From: Neurospora crassa OR74A | Lineage: Eukaryota; Ascomycota; Sordariomycetes; Sordariales; Sordariaceae | Reading direction: 5' to 3' | Length of the DNA: 64,000 bases | Assembly: GCF_000182925.2 (NCBI RefSeq) | Contig: NC_026504.1 | Location: 3,286,001-3,350,000 of the forward strand | In this document: positions 1 to 10,038 of the stretch, piece by piece | Layout of the letters: every line of letters starts with the position of its first letter | Position numbering within the stretch: position 1 is the stretch's first letter | Notes under the pieces: generated by a model | Seen by the model: only the letters and a program-made list of their open reading frames with translations | What the model was told of the DNA's origin: nothing | Database searches by the model: none | Translations under genes and position numbers: made by a program

Positions 1-504
1 CGCGAACGACTGGCGAGTGCTCAGCGCAGCAAACAACCGCCACCACCAGATCCGCCAAGTGGCGCGGCTCTGCTGGTCCAACCTGAGCTGCCGGCGCGTA
101 TGCAGTCACCTCATGTCATCGCCGAGGCCGAGAAACTCAGCAGCATGAAAGTGGAACCCGGGCAAGTCAACAGTGAAAGTGTAATCGTTGCCAATGGCGA
201 CACTACGCCGTCAAAACACAAGTCCTTACCACAACCCGTTCCCGGGATACAACCTCTTTCACTCTCTCAGGACAATGCTCCCGACCTTCACCTCCTTACG
301 CCGGAAGAGGTCAAGCTGTGCGAGGTGCTCAGGATTCAGCCGAAGCCTTACCTGATGATCAAGGAGCAGATCCTCAAGGAAGCCGTCAAGGGCAACGGGA
401 GTTTGAAGAGGAAACAGGCTAAGGACATTTGCAGAGTCGATCAGCAGAAGGGAGGGAGGATTTTTGATTTTATGGTGAATGCGGGTTGGGTGGTGAAGGC
501 TTAG
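1..504 (+). CDS. ada2: Ada2-like SAGA adaptor, C-terminal part (SWIRM domain)
   Basis: The frame is open from base 1 to a TAG at 502-504, so the gene begins outside the window and about 167 C-terminal codons are visible. The last ~75 residues form a SWIRM-type domain: [15 protein letters not shown], then [12 protein letters not shown], then a Lys-rich helix with AKDICRVD and the ending [11 protein letters not shown]. This order matches the C-terminal SWIRM of Ada2, the adaptor that couples the Gcn5 acetyltransferase to SAGA in the nucleus. The residues before it are low-complexity (Pro, Ser) linker. The N-terminal ZZ and SANT domains that would settle the name are not in the window, so another SWIRM protein cannot be strictly excluded. 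No intron is needed in this part. Confidence 0.8.
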   Translation, partial: RERLASAQRSKQPPPPDPPSGAALLVQPELPARMQSPHVIAEAEKLSSMKVEPGQVNSESVIVANGDTTPSKHKSLPQPVPGIQPLSLSQDNAPDLHLLTPEEVKLCEVLRIQPKPYLMIKEQILKEAVKGNGSLKRKQAKDICRVDQQKGGRIFDFMVNAGWVVKA

Positions 505-3500
505 AGGACCTGACCAGTCTCGAGCACTACATACTGGGAGCAAGGGTTGGACGGGTGGGTGCTTTTGATTTCTACGTGATGAGCGTTGGAGCCGGGCGAA
601 CGAATTTTACTTCAATAAGACAACGGCGTTTGGGACGGGAGCGAATGACGAGTGCCAAAAGGGATACCCTCATACACACGCTGGTCGGAGAGGGCGTTTC
701 CTAATAAAGCTCTTTGGAGAGACCGAGTCGGCATGCATCCACATCATATTCACATTGTACATAGTATGTCTTTGGTTTACCATAATACCATTTTACTCTT
801 TTGCTGGAGCGGGGCTACAATCTAGAGATTAACTGATCTAGTTTTCTTTCCTTCTATACCAACGCCTGCCTGTCTTGCTCCTCCAGCTATGATGAAGGAA
901 GTGGCGCGTCATGCTTTGCCGCACTATATATTACCATCTATTCCTACGACTCCCATGGCGAAGCCCATATGTCCTTGACGATGTTATTAAGGCGCCTCCT
1001 GAATACATTTCCCAGCCACATGCGCCGCACATCAGGTCGCGGCGTTCAAGTGTTTTGGTTACTGATTACTATCTCTCAAAACTGTTTATCGACCAAATCA
1101 CCGTCAACAGCCTTGTTCAGTGTTCTTCAATGCGAGGCCTCCGGTCGACCATTGTCTCGAATCCGGGCCATGGGTTGGTTACACAGCTTTTGCTGATGTG
1201 CTGTCTGTGCGTCGAGCGAGAGTCTTACATCCGAACAGTCAAATCGCCATACCGAACACGCACATCGCATCGGGTTGCAAGAAGGGAGTCGCTAAGCGCC
1301 TAACATTGATTCGTTGGAGAAAGAGAAAAGAAAAAGGACATCTAATCGTAACATTACATACGCCATTGTTGGTAGATAGGTAGTAAGCGGTTAGCTATAT
1401 ATGTTGTGGTTATCGGTTAGTTTTTTTTTTTTAAAAAAAAATACAAACACTTCAAGGAAGACTTATGGAACGTCAATAGGTAGAAGTCAGATGTGAAGAA
1501 AGATATCTGGATACTCACCTGCATCGAGGAAGAAAGACGATCTTTTTTAGTTGGCGCGTATGACGACACAAGGTCATGAATCTTGATGGAAAGGCCGTCT
1601 TTTCAGGTCTCAAGTAGGTATCCTTAGCATCATTTCTGTTCCTGATACCGCTCGCTGTTCCAGAAAATGTTCCGGGCTTTTCTTGAAACGTTTCTGGGTC
1701 CGGGAGCCGGGTTAAATCGGTCTGCCCTATGAAAATCGCTTCTTTTTTTTTTTTTTTTTTTTTCCACACGGGATCTTGGCCCAGGGGGAAATTGGGACTA
1801 AAGATGAACGTGTTTACATATATAGTGTACGTATTATGTATGTTTTAGGTATGCGAATCGGCTGGCCATTGTTTTGTTTCAAAAGGCGCGACGATGTGCT
1901 GCAGGTCTGGCGCCAGAGATAATGGCCAAGAAGAGCCTATGAGGTCATTCAGACACATGGCCTTCTTTAACATCGATACAGCTGCACACAAGCACATGTA
2001 CGTGTACGGGCTATGTGCTTCTTAGTGTAGGTCACACCCACATACATAGGTATGCATAGGATATAAGGCACTCACTCAGCCTTCTAGAATTCGTAATCAA
2101 TATTTGATACGGGACACGAGCACCAAAAAAAGGGGCGCTAACACTGCTCAGCCCTCACGGGCACAAGCCGAGCAAGCAGACAAGACAATCTACATATGAC
2201 TGGCAACTGAAGTCGTGGGATTGGCCTCGTCCGTCGGAAAGAATACCTACAGTACTTCGGTACCTGACCAACGGAGCTGACTGACCTCCCGGGTCCTGGT
2301 GGAAGACTACTAGTACCTAGACTACCTATCGGGCCCAGACCATAGGACACTGTGCCTTCCGAACGCACTGCCCTGGAATTCGGCGGATGTAGTGTAGGTA
2401 GTAAGGGTACCGGAAATCGACTGCATGGGACCAGGGGCAAGCTGCCCGGTGAGATGCATTCTGGGTTACCGGTCGCTTTTAGTTCGTCATGGAGGCCCCA
2501 CTGCATCCCACCAAGGTACCGGCCGGTGGAGGGGCCGGCGCTGGGTTTCAGCTTCCTTCCCGTCTCAGTTCCATGTTCGGGCCACTGGCTCTGTTTCTGG
2601 GCTGCCCTGTGTTTGGCGCGCGCGCGCAAGTGGAAGCCCGGAGTTCGTCTCCTCACATCTTTCCGCTCCTACCTAACCTGCCTATTACTTTCTTTGTTTT
2701 TCTTTCTGATCATTCCTTTTGGTTTCTTTTGGTGTTGGACGTGCGCTTTGAAGGAAGCGTCATGGACTGACCCGACCATCTCGAAGCTTATCTTTCGGAT
2801 CCAAACATCCCCCCCCTCCCCTCCGGGCGTGCTCAGGCCCCCCCGCCACCCTACACTAAAAATATACCCCACGATCCTGACTCCAGCCAGAAGGCTTGGC
2901 AACGAAAAAGTCCAGCCTCCAGCCTTTCCATATTATCAGGATTCAGGGCACCCGGGACCCGAGTCCTTGGACATTCTTCAGCCTATCTGGCCTGACCTCC
3001 GACTTTCACAAACACACCAAATAAACTACGTATACACAACGTCGGCCGGGCACGCGACCCGGGACACTCGGGGTCTTCAGTACTGCTCGTTGTTGGATTT
3101 CTTCACCTGTTCTCTTCGACTATACGAGGCTCATCTCGCTCGCAAACAGCAACCGTTTCAACTTGCTCGTTAACGACACCGACTCCACCGGCCCTCTCAA
3201 AACTCCGTCAATCACTGCGTCTCCATCAGACGATCCGGGTCGCCTTATTCCCCGTCTCTAAGCCCCGTCTCTAAGGTCGAGCTTACAATTACACAACTCT
3301 CGCAAACCCCTTTTTGGTTTTTGACAGTCGACGTTTATCTACAAAGCCTTTGTTGTGCTGTGTTCTTTCGTTTTGTTTAGTTTACCAACCACGTACTTTC
3401 ACCGCGTCCTGTCGGCCTTTCAGAAATAAACGCCGAACCTTTTACTAGCTTTGGGTCTAGCCATTCACGCCTGCGGAGCCGCGCTTCAGATCTGGCCGTC

Positions 3501-3781
3501 CTTCTTCAAGCGGTTTTGGACTTGTTGAGTTGGCGGTAACGCTACGTCTCGGGTCGACGACATCCCTGGCCGCCCTTCTTCCCTGGATCGCATCTCTCCT
3601 TGACTGGGTACGGAATTCAGTGTTTTCCTCACTGGCTTATGCTGTGTTCCTTCACAACGGCAAAGACTGCCTCATCCATACATAGTCGCAACGTGTCGCC
3701 TGAGCAGCAACCAAAGAACGGCATCTCTTGCTCCTCCACACCGGCGATTCTGCGTCGTCGTGGGCTTTCCTCCGCGCAGCC
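505..3781. other. 3.3 kb intergenic region and probable leader of the NIPA gene
   Basis: I see no gene supported here. It holds a T12-A9 inverted homopolymer at 1421-1441, a T21 tract at 1743-1763, a GC-alternating patch near 2617-2626 and C-runs near 2808-2818. Open frames occur on both strands (the longest at 2352-3173, +) but they overlap one another, carry no recognisable motif and lack intron signals. The last few hundred bases are pyrimidine-rich and probably include the promoter and 5' leader of the transporter gene that follows. Confidence 0.5.
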
Positions 3782-6235
3782 ATGGATCAAGCTGCGCAAA
3801 TACTCGAAGTGGCGCATCATGTATACGCTCGTGCAGATGATGCTGCGGACCTGCATGCCACTCGACCGCCCTCCTACAAAATCATCGGCATCCTTCTCGC
3901 CGTCGGTTCCGGCTTCTTTATCGGTACCTCCTTCGTAGTCAAGAAGATGGGCTTGCTAAAAGCCAACGAGAAGTACAACGAGGTGGCCGGCGAGGGTTAC
4001 GGATACCTCAAGAACGCTTGGTGGTGGGCGGGCATGATCCTCATGCTGATAGGGGAGCTTTTGAACTTTGCCGCTTACATGTTCGTGGACGCCATTTTGG
4101 TCACCCCTCTCGGCGCCCTCTCCGTCGTCGTCGCTACTGTCGGATCCGCCATAGTTCTCAAGGAACGCCTGAGTATGATCGGCAAGGTTTCTTGTTTTCT
4201 GTGCATTGTCGGCTCCGTCGTCATTGTCCTGAACGCACCACAAGAGTCCGCTGTCGCCAACATTCAGCAGTTTCAGCAATTCGTCGTCACGCCAAGCTTT
4301 CTGTCATATGCCGGTGTCATTGTTCTGGGCGCAGTAATTGCGGCTTGGTATGCTGGCCCCAGATGGGGAAATAAGAACATGTTGGTGTACATCTCCATCT
4401 GCAGTTGGATTGGTGGTCTCAGTGTCGTCTCTACTCAGGGCTTGGGTTCGGCCATCGTTGCCCAGGCCGGAGGTGAGGCACAATTCAAGGGATGGTTCAT
4501 CTACATTGTTATTATCTTTTTCATTGCCAGTCTTCTGACTGAGCTAATTTACTTGAACGTAAGTCCCGCTTGGTCGCCTCAGCTTGCCGACTGACATAAC
4601 TTACGCTCCTTACAGAAAGCGCTGAACTTGTTCAATGCCGCCATGGTCACCCCAACCTATTACGTGTACTTCACTAGCACGACCATCATTACTTCGGCCG
4701 TCCTGTTCAAGGGCTTCAAGGGCACCGCTGTCTCGATTGTCACTGTGGTCTTCGGTTTCCTGACGATTTGTTCTGGTGTCGTTCTACTCCAGCTATCCAA
4801 ATCCGCCAAAGATGTGCCCGATGCCGCTGTCCTCTCTGGAGACCTGGACCAGATTCGCACAGTCGCAGAGCAGGAACAGCCCGAAACCGAGCCAAAGGCC
4901 GACGCCCTCAGAGGTGCCGCTGCGATTGTCAGACGTTTATCGTCGGCCAAGCAGCAGAAGATGGAGATGGAAGAACTGAAGCGATTACACGAAGAAAAGA
5001 TGAGGGAAGCACTTGAGACAGTTGGCGAGGACGGTCCTGTGTACGAATGGGATGGGCTAAGGCGGAGAAAGACGGTATTGGGAAGCAACTCGGCAAGTCA
5101 GCGATCAAGAGCTGCGACCTCGGCAACGTTTCAACTTCCGATGCCGACACCACACCCGCCCCTCGGATGGTCGCATTTCCCGACCGAGGAAGAGCTTGCT
5201 GCAGCCGCTAGACCCGCTTCACCTGCCCTCTCTAGTATTGTCGGCACTATCCGCAACCGAGCGCGCAGCGTCCTCCTCCCTGGCCACCCGAACTTTCGCC
5301 CCACTTCAGCATCCAACAAGGTGCAAAGTCCTATGCACCCCGTTCAGCTGACCGAGATCGCAGTACCGGCGCAAGACTTTGACGAGGAAACAGGGTATTA
5401 CCCACCAGGATCCGCTGCCGGGCCCTCCTCAAAGGGATATATGTACGACAGACCAGGAAGCAGAGGTAGTATCTCCAGTTCCGCGCGTCGAGTACAATTT
5501 TCTACCGATGCCAACCACCCATCTAGCAGCACGCTCGCCGCTCCTCTAGCTCCTCCTCCCCTACGAACACCAACGGGCGCCACCAGGCAGTTTTCCTTCC
5601 AGAGCGTCTTCAAGCGCGGCGATCGACGCAGCCAGCACACCCACACGCAAAGCGACGGCGCCAACTCGCACAAATCCTCTCACTCCTCCGACAAGCAGGA
5701 CAGAGATAAGCTGACCACTCACCGCGGCCTCTCCACGCCACACATAAGACGGGGCGCATCCGAGGAGGAGACGTTAGGGCTCGTCAGGGGCGACTCGCGC
5801 GATTTCCGGACCACGCCGCGCACATCGAAGCATTATGACGACGACGATGGTGACGACGGGTCCGAAGAGTTTGAGGAGGTCGGGCGGTATATGGACGAGA
5901 AGCAATCGCGGTATGGCCCAAGCATCACGCATAGTCCGCCGCGTGCTCCAGGAGTAACCGGAGTAAGAGGGGGTACAGAACAACAATATCCCGGTGGGGA
6001 AGAGGAGGATGTAAAAAAGGAGTATACTGAGCATATGGAAAGTGGTGGACAGGGTCAATCACAGGGACAGGGACAGCAGCACAGGTCATCAAGGAGCGAC
6101 ATTAATTCGTACCGGGAACGTTTGAGAAGAATCAGGGAGCATGAACGTCACAGCGACAACAACGGCAGTGGGTCGGGTCCGTCGTCACCTTCGAAGTCGA
6201 GTTCGAATCGTGGAGACGGTGGAGGTTTCATCTGA
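3782..6235 (+). CDS. NIPA-type (DUF803) magnesium transporter
   Basis: Two exons, 3782-4558 and 4616-6235, give 798 residues; the 57-nt intron has a GTAAGT donor and a CTTACAG acceptor, and the join restores the segment ELIYLN/KALNLFN. The first ~340 residues contain eight or nine hydrophobic helices with family landmarks: IIGILLAVGSGFFIGTSFV, GMILMLIGELLNFAAY, VTPLGALSVV and ATVGSAIVLKERL. NIPA proteins are membrane Mg2+ transporters of the plasma membrane or endosomes. After the last helix there is a long polar tail of ~450 residues rich in Ser, Pro, Arg and His with no recognised domain, common in fungal members but absent from the short animal ones. The start was chosen because GCAGCCATGG is a strong context just before the first conserved helix; an in-frame ATG at 3728 would add 18 residues. 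Confidence 0.88.
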
Positions 6236-7792
6236 TCTGCTTTGACTCCGCTACGCGTTGAGCTAAACCCAACAAAGGACGGAGGGAAACGACTGCGGGT
6301 TGGGATCGGCCGGGATCAAACGAGACGAGAGGGACGGAGTACGACAACAGCGGCAGCGGGAAAGGAACAAAGCACCTTTTTGGTTGATACCCCCCATTGA
6401 GACGGAACGAAACGACACGAGTAACGAAGGCTCGCTTATATGTCTGCATACATATTCTTACTTTCTTGATTATGATATCTCACCACCTTTGTACACGATC
6501 CATGCATTCATGCCTACAGCGCCTTGTACATGTGGCCGTACGTCGGTCGGTCGGAGCTTATATAGCTGGCATGGGTGGGACTATCTTACGATGGAGCAAG
6601 GCAGGGAGGGTTGGGGGAAAGGGTTTATGATGTATGAGATTATGACATGTTTATCTCTCGGTTATGGATGTGGAAAAAGGGTCGGCTTTTTCTTACATGT
6701 GATATAGCACATACGGAGGGTTGTTGTTCCTGTTCGGGTTATTAAAAGACTAGCAAATCAACTCGGGCCGGCATGAAACCGATGTAGAGGTGAAATACCG
6801 AGTTTTTCTTCAGCGTGTACGGAAAGCAACCACGATCAGAGACGTCGTCTGATATTCCTACCTAATGTTTGTGAGAAGAACCTTGATGGCTGGCCTGACC
6901 TCGGGGTTCACAATACATCTACAGGTAAAATACCTCGCTAGATATCATGGGCATGCAATGGCAATGGAAAGACAGCCACAAGAGTGAGTTGCTTTTATGG
7001 ACCTAACAATATGCTGGTTGGTGACACAATCATCTCTGACCGTGATGTCCTGACAGTGATGCCGAGGGAACAAGCTGACTTCTAGAATGTTCCCATTTGG
7101 GAGGTTTACAAATGCAGGTGGTTTAAGCGAGGTAGCAGTCCCTCCCTGTTGTTACTGTACCTTGGTAAAACGCTATGCCGCACTAACAGAACCACTAATC
7201 AGATACTGTCATCCTGTCTATCCGGCCCCTGCCGGGATGTGGATCAAGACCCCAGATTCCCCAACAGCTAACAGCCCCAGAACCCCACCACGTTGCGGCA
7301 GCTTCAGATGAACTCCGAATCTCTTCATCAGTTTCCTCTTTCTACCTCGAACCTCAAAAGATTGTGGTGTCAATCGATTGATATTTCCCCGCGGTTCCCT
7401 CTGTGTGAACGGCCGCCCAGGATCCGCAAGCTTCTTCGCAAGTCTTCCCCGGACCCCAAGGTATGCGCCAACCGTTGCTCGGCCCCGTATTCAAGCGTCA
7501 CTGTCCTCCTCCTTGAGGACACTCGTATCTGCCTCCTCCGACTTCCGACCTCGTGCTCCTCTCGTCGCCTAGACCGCCGACCTACTTGTCGACTCCCACT
7601 CGAATTGCAATCGCATTTTACCAGCTAGGCGACAGTTGTTCAAAATCAACTCCGCGCCATTTTTCCTGCCTCCGTTTCTTACCTTCCTTCTCCTTTAGAC
7701 CAGCAAGTCTTTTCGCGGAAACAAAAGCACCTCTTCTCAGCCGAAATACCAGCGCGTACGAATTTTATCAAGCAGCGACAATCACCAACAAG
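6236..7792. other. Intergenic: 3' region of NIPA gene and leader of CHIP-like gene
   Basis: No convincing gene. Short open frames occur without motifs. From about 7300 onward the plus strand becomes pyrimidine-rich (TTC/CTC), which is usual for a promoter-proximal leader in this organism and fits the gene starting at 7793. Confidence 0.5.
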
Positions 7793-8942
7793 ATGTCAAC
7801 ACAATCCTCACTAGCCCTCAAAGAGGAGGGTAACCGCCACTTCCAAAAAGGCGACTACGTCGCTGCCGAGGCGTTGTACACCAAGGCGCAAGTCCTTCCT
7901 TCTGCTCCTCCCGCTCCCTCCCTCTCCCTCCATCCCATTCATTCCCCATCATCCTCAACACCACCGCCACACATCTCTCTCGGCCCAACCCAAAAAAACC
8001 AAATCAAAACTAACAGCCCCCCTTTTTTTGAAACACACAGAATCCTCGCTGACCCTACCAACCCCCTCCTCTACACCAACCGCGCCATGGCCCGCCTCAA
8101 AATGTCTCGCTGGGACTCGGTAATCGAAGACTGCGAGGAATGTCTCCGCCTGTCCTCCTCCAGCAGTACCGGCAGCAAAAACTTCAAAGCCCTCTACTAC
8201 CTCTCCCAAGCGCACCTCCCGCTCAGAAACTACGACCAAGCCGTTGCCTACGCGCTAGAAGCGCACAAGATTTGCGCAGAGACGCACGACAAGAGTTTGG
8301 CGGCCGTGACGAGTCAGGTGCTCAAGTGCAAGAAGGAGAGGTGGGAGCACAGGGAGAAGTTGAGGAAGAGGGAAGAACAGGAACTGGAGGGCGAGGTGGT
8401 GGAGATGCTGAGGAGGGAGATGGACGGGTTGCTGAAGACTACTAGTTCTAGTGGTGGTGAGGATGGGGACAAGGATGAGGAGGAGGAGGAGAGGAAAGAG
8501 ACGGAAAAGATGTACGAGGAGAAAATCGAGAGGATACGAGCCGTCTTTGAAAGGGCGAGGGATAAGGAAAACCAGCGAAGACCGAATCCGCCAGATTGGG
8601 CGATTGATGATATCAGTTTTCAGGTCATGGTTGATCCTGTGATGGTGGGGTTTTTTTTTTTTTTTTTTTTTCGCCCTTTTTTTTTTTCTGCACCCTCTTG
8701 CTTCTCCTTCTTTTCAAGTCTCATGGGTGGAGTGGTGGTGACTGACTTTGAATACAAAAAAAACACAGACAAAAACAGGCAAATCCTACGAACGCGCATC
8801 CATCGAGGAACACCTCCGAAGAAGCGAGACGGATCCGCTGACGAGAACACCCCTGACCATCAAGGATCTGCTGCCCAACATTGACCTCAAGCACGCTTGC
8901 GAGGAGTTCTTGAATGAGAACGGGTGGGCGGTTGACTGGTAG
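7793..8942 (+). CDS. CHIP-like TPR / U-box E3 ubiquitin ligase
   Basis: Exons 7793-7887, 8041-8644 and 8769-8942 give 290 residues. The N-terminal TPR array (about residues 4-125) includes EEGNRHFQKGDYVAAEALY and LLYTNRAMARLKMSRW; the middle is an acidic coiled coil; the last ~75 residues are a U-box with ISFQVMVDPVM, SYERASIEEHL, DPLTRTPL and a C-terminal NENGW. This is the domain order and length of CHIP/STUB1, a cytosolic co-chaperone that binds Hsp70/Hsp90 tails through the TPRs and ubiquitinates clients. Intron 1 must be spliced as GC-AG to keep the frame with correct TPR spacing (separate entry). Intron 2 (8645-8768) has a GTGGGG donor followed by a T21 tract and joins DPVM to TKTGKSYER. 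Confidence in the family is high; the start has no in-frame rival near it. Confidence 0.88.
7888..8040 (+). other. GC-AG intron in the CHIP-like gene
   Basis: The donor reads GCAAGT at 7888-7893 and the acceptor is ACACAG ending at 8040, with CTAAC near 8010 as a branch site. Joining 7887 to 8041 gives YTKA/ILADPTNP in frame, and places Ala25, Tyr29, Ala32 and Pro37 at the TPR consensus positions 20, 24, 27 and 32. The nearest GT donor at 7892 shifts the frame into a stop; a GT at 7876 keeps frame but deletes four residues of the TPR helix. Confidence 0.8.
8651..8671 (+). repeat. T21 homopolymer next to a splice donor
   Basis: A run of 21 T starts six bases after the GT of the CHIP-like intron 2 donor and is followed after CGCCC by a further T run. 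It lies wholly inside the intron. Confidence 0.95.
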
Positions 8943-10038
8943 AAGCACTGATCGTCTCGGTAGGAGTTTACGGTCTTACGATCCTTCCTACTTGGCCTTG
9001 AATTCATTTTTGAAAAGTCAGCCATTGTTTGGGCACTCTTGGGGTACAAGCTTTCCGTTCAATATTGCTATAATAATCAGTGCATAGCAGAGCGGTGTTT
9101 CTGGAGGTTGTTTTTATTTCAATTTTATAAGCTTGAACGGCTTATAAGCGTGTGATTGCGTTCATTGCGCTTCAACCGCTAGGCAAATCACAGCGGCTTC
9201 GTATTGTACCTCTGTGCATCAAGATTGGTGAGAGCCTGAGAGACACTACAGTACTAATCAACAATCCAAGCAGAGTGTGCCAGTAAACAAGACATATATT
9301 CCACGACTCAGGTACCCCAACTTAGTTTACGCCTCCTGACCATTCCTAAATCTCATACAGCTACAAAATCATGCTAACCCAGCCATACACAGTATACACA
9401 TCCATATGAGCCTCCCAACCCCAGGCTGAAATCAAAAGCAACGTCAGACATCCAACTTTCCAGATAGCCATCCATCCTCCCTCCCACGCCCATATACGGC
9501 ACTATCTTACATGCTCAACACAATAATGAACAGAAGAAAATATGGTGGTTTGCTCGGCCTGGCCGCCCATGGTATCCCAGCCCCATCAGTCAGATCAACA
9601 ACTCCTCGGTTTCCAGCCTCGAATACGAAATCAAATTAATGTGAAGCACCAATCCAAGTCTTCGCGCTTCATCAAAAGAAGAAGCGCACATCCAGCGAGT
9701 AGAGGTGCCAAACTTTAAAAGGAAAATATAGACAGTCCAAAACCCGAAAACACCTGAGAGGCATACGGGAAGAATGAACAAGAAAAGAATGATGCAAAGT
9801 AAGTGGGTAAAAAGCATCGCACCGCAGGCCATAGGCGCGAGTACCAATTTGATTTCCTCCCACAGCATTGGTGACGGGACCTCAATTTCACCGTTTCCTC
9901 TCTTCTCATAGACGGCATGGCCTCGTTATTTTTGTTTTGTTGGTGTAGTTGGAGAGACCGTCTGCTCCAAATGAAGGCGTATATCTTGAATACGTATGTT
10001 CGTTGTGGCATGTTTTTTTTTTGGTAATTTATACATGA
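8943..10038. other. Convergent 3' regions of CHIP-like and SH3 genes
   Basis: Tail-to-tail spacer holding the two 3' untranslated regions. It is A/T-richer than its flanks, with a T9 run near 10013-10021. Open frames of up to 98 codons show no motif. I see no RNA gene. Confidence 0.5.

Noticed and set aside
1421-1441. T12-A9 palindrome as a transcription terminator
   Set aside because: Such tracts are common in this genome and eukaryotic transcription does not use this signal; it is left as a plain homopolymer repeat.
2352-3173. 273-codon open frame on the plus strand
   Set aside because: No motif, low-complexity composition, overlapping frames on both strands, and it sits in the probable leader region of the transporter gene.
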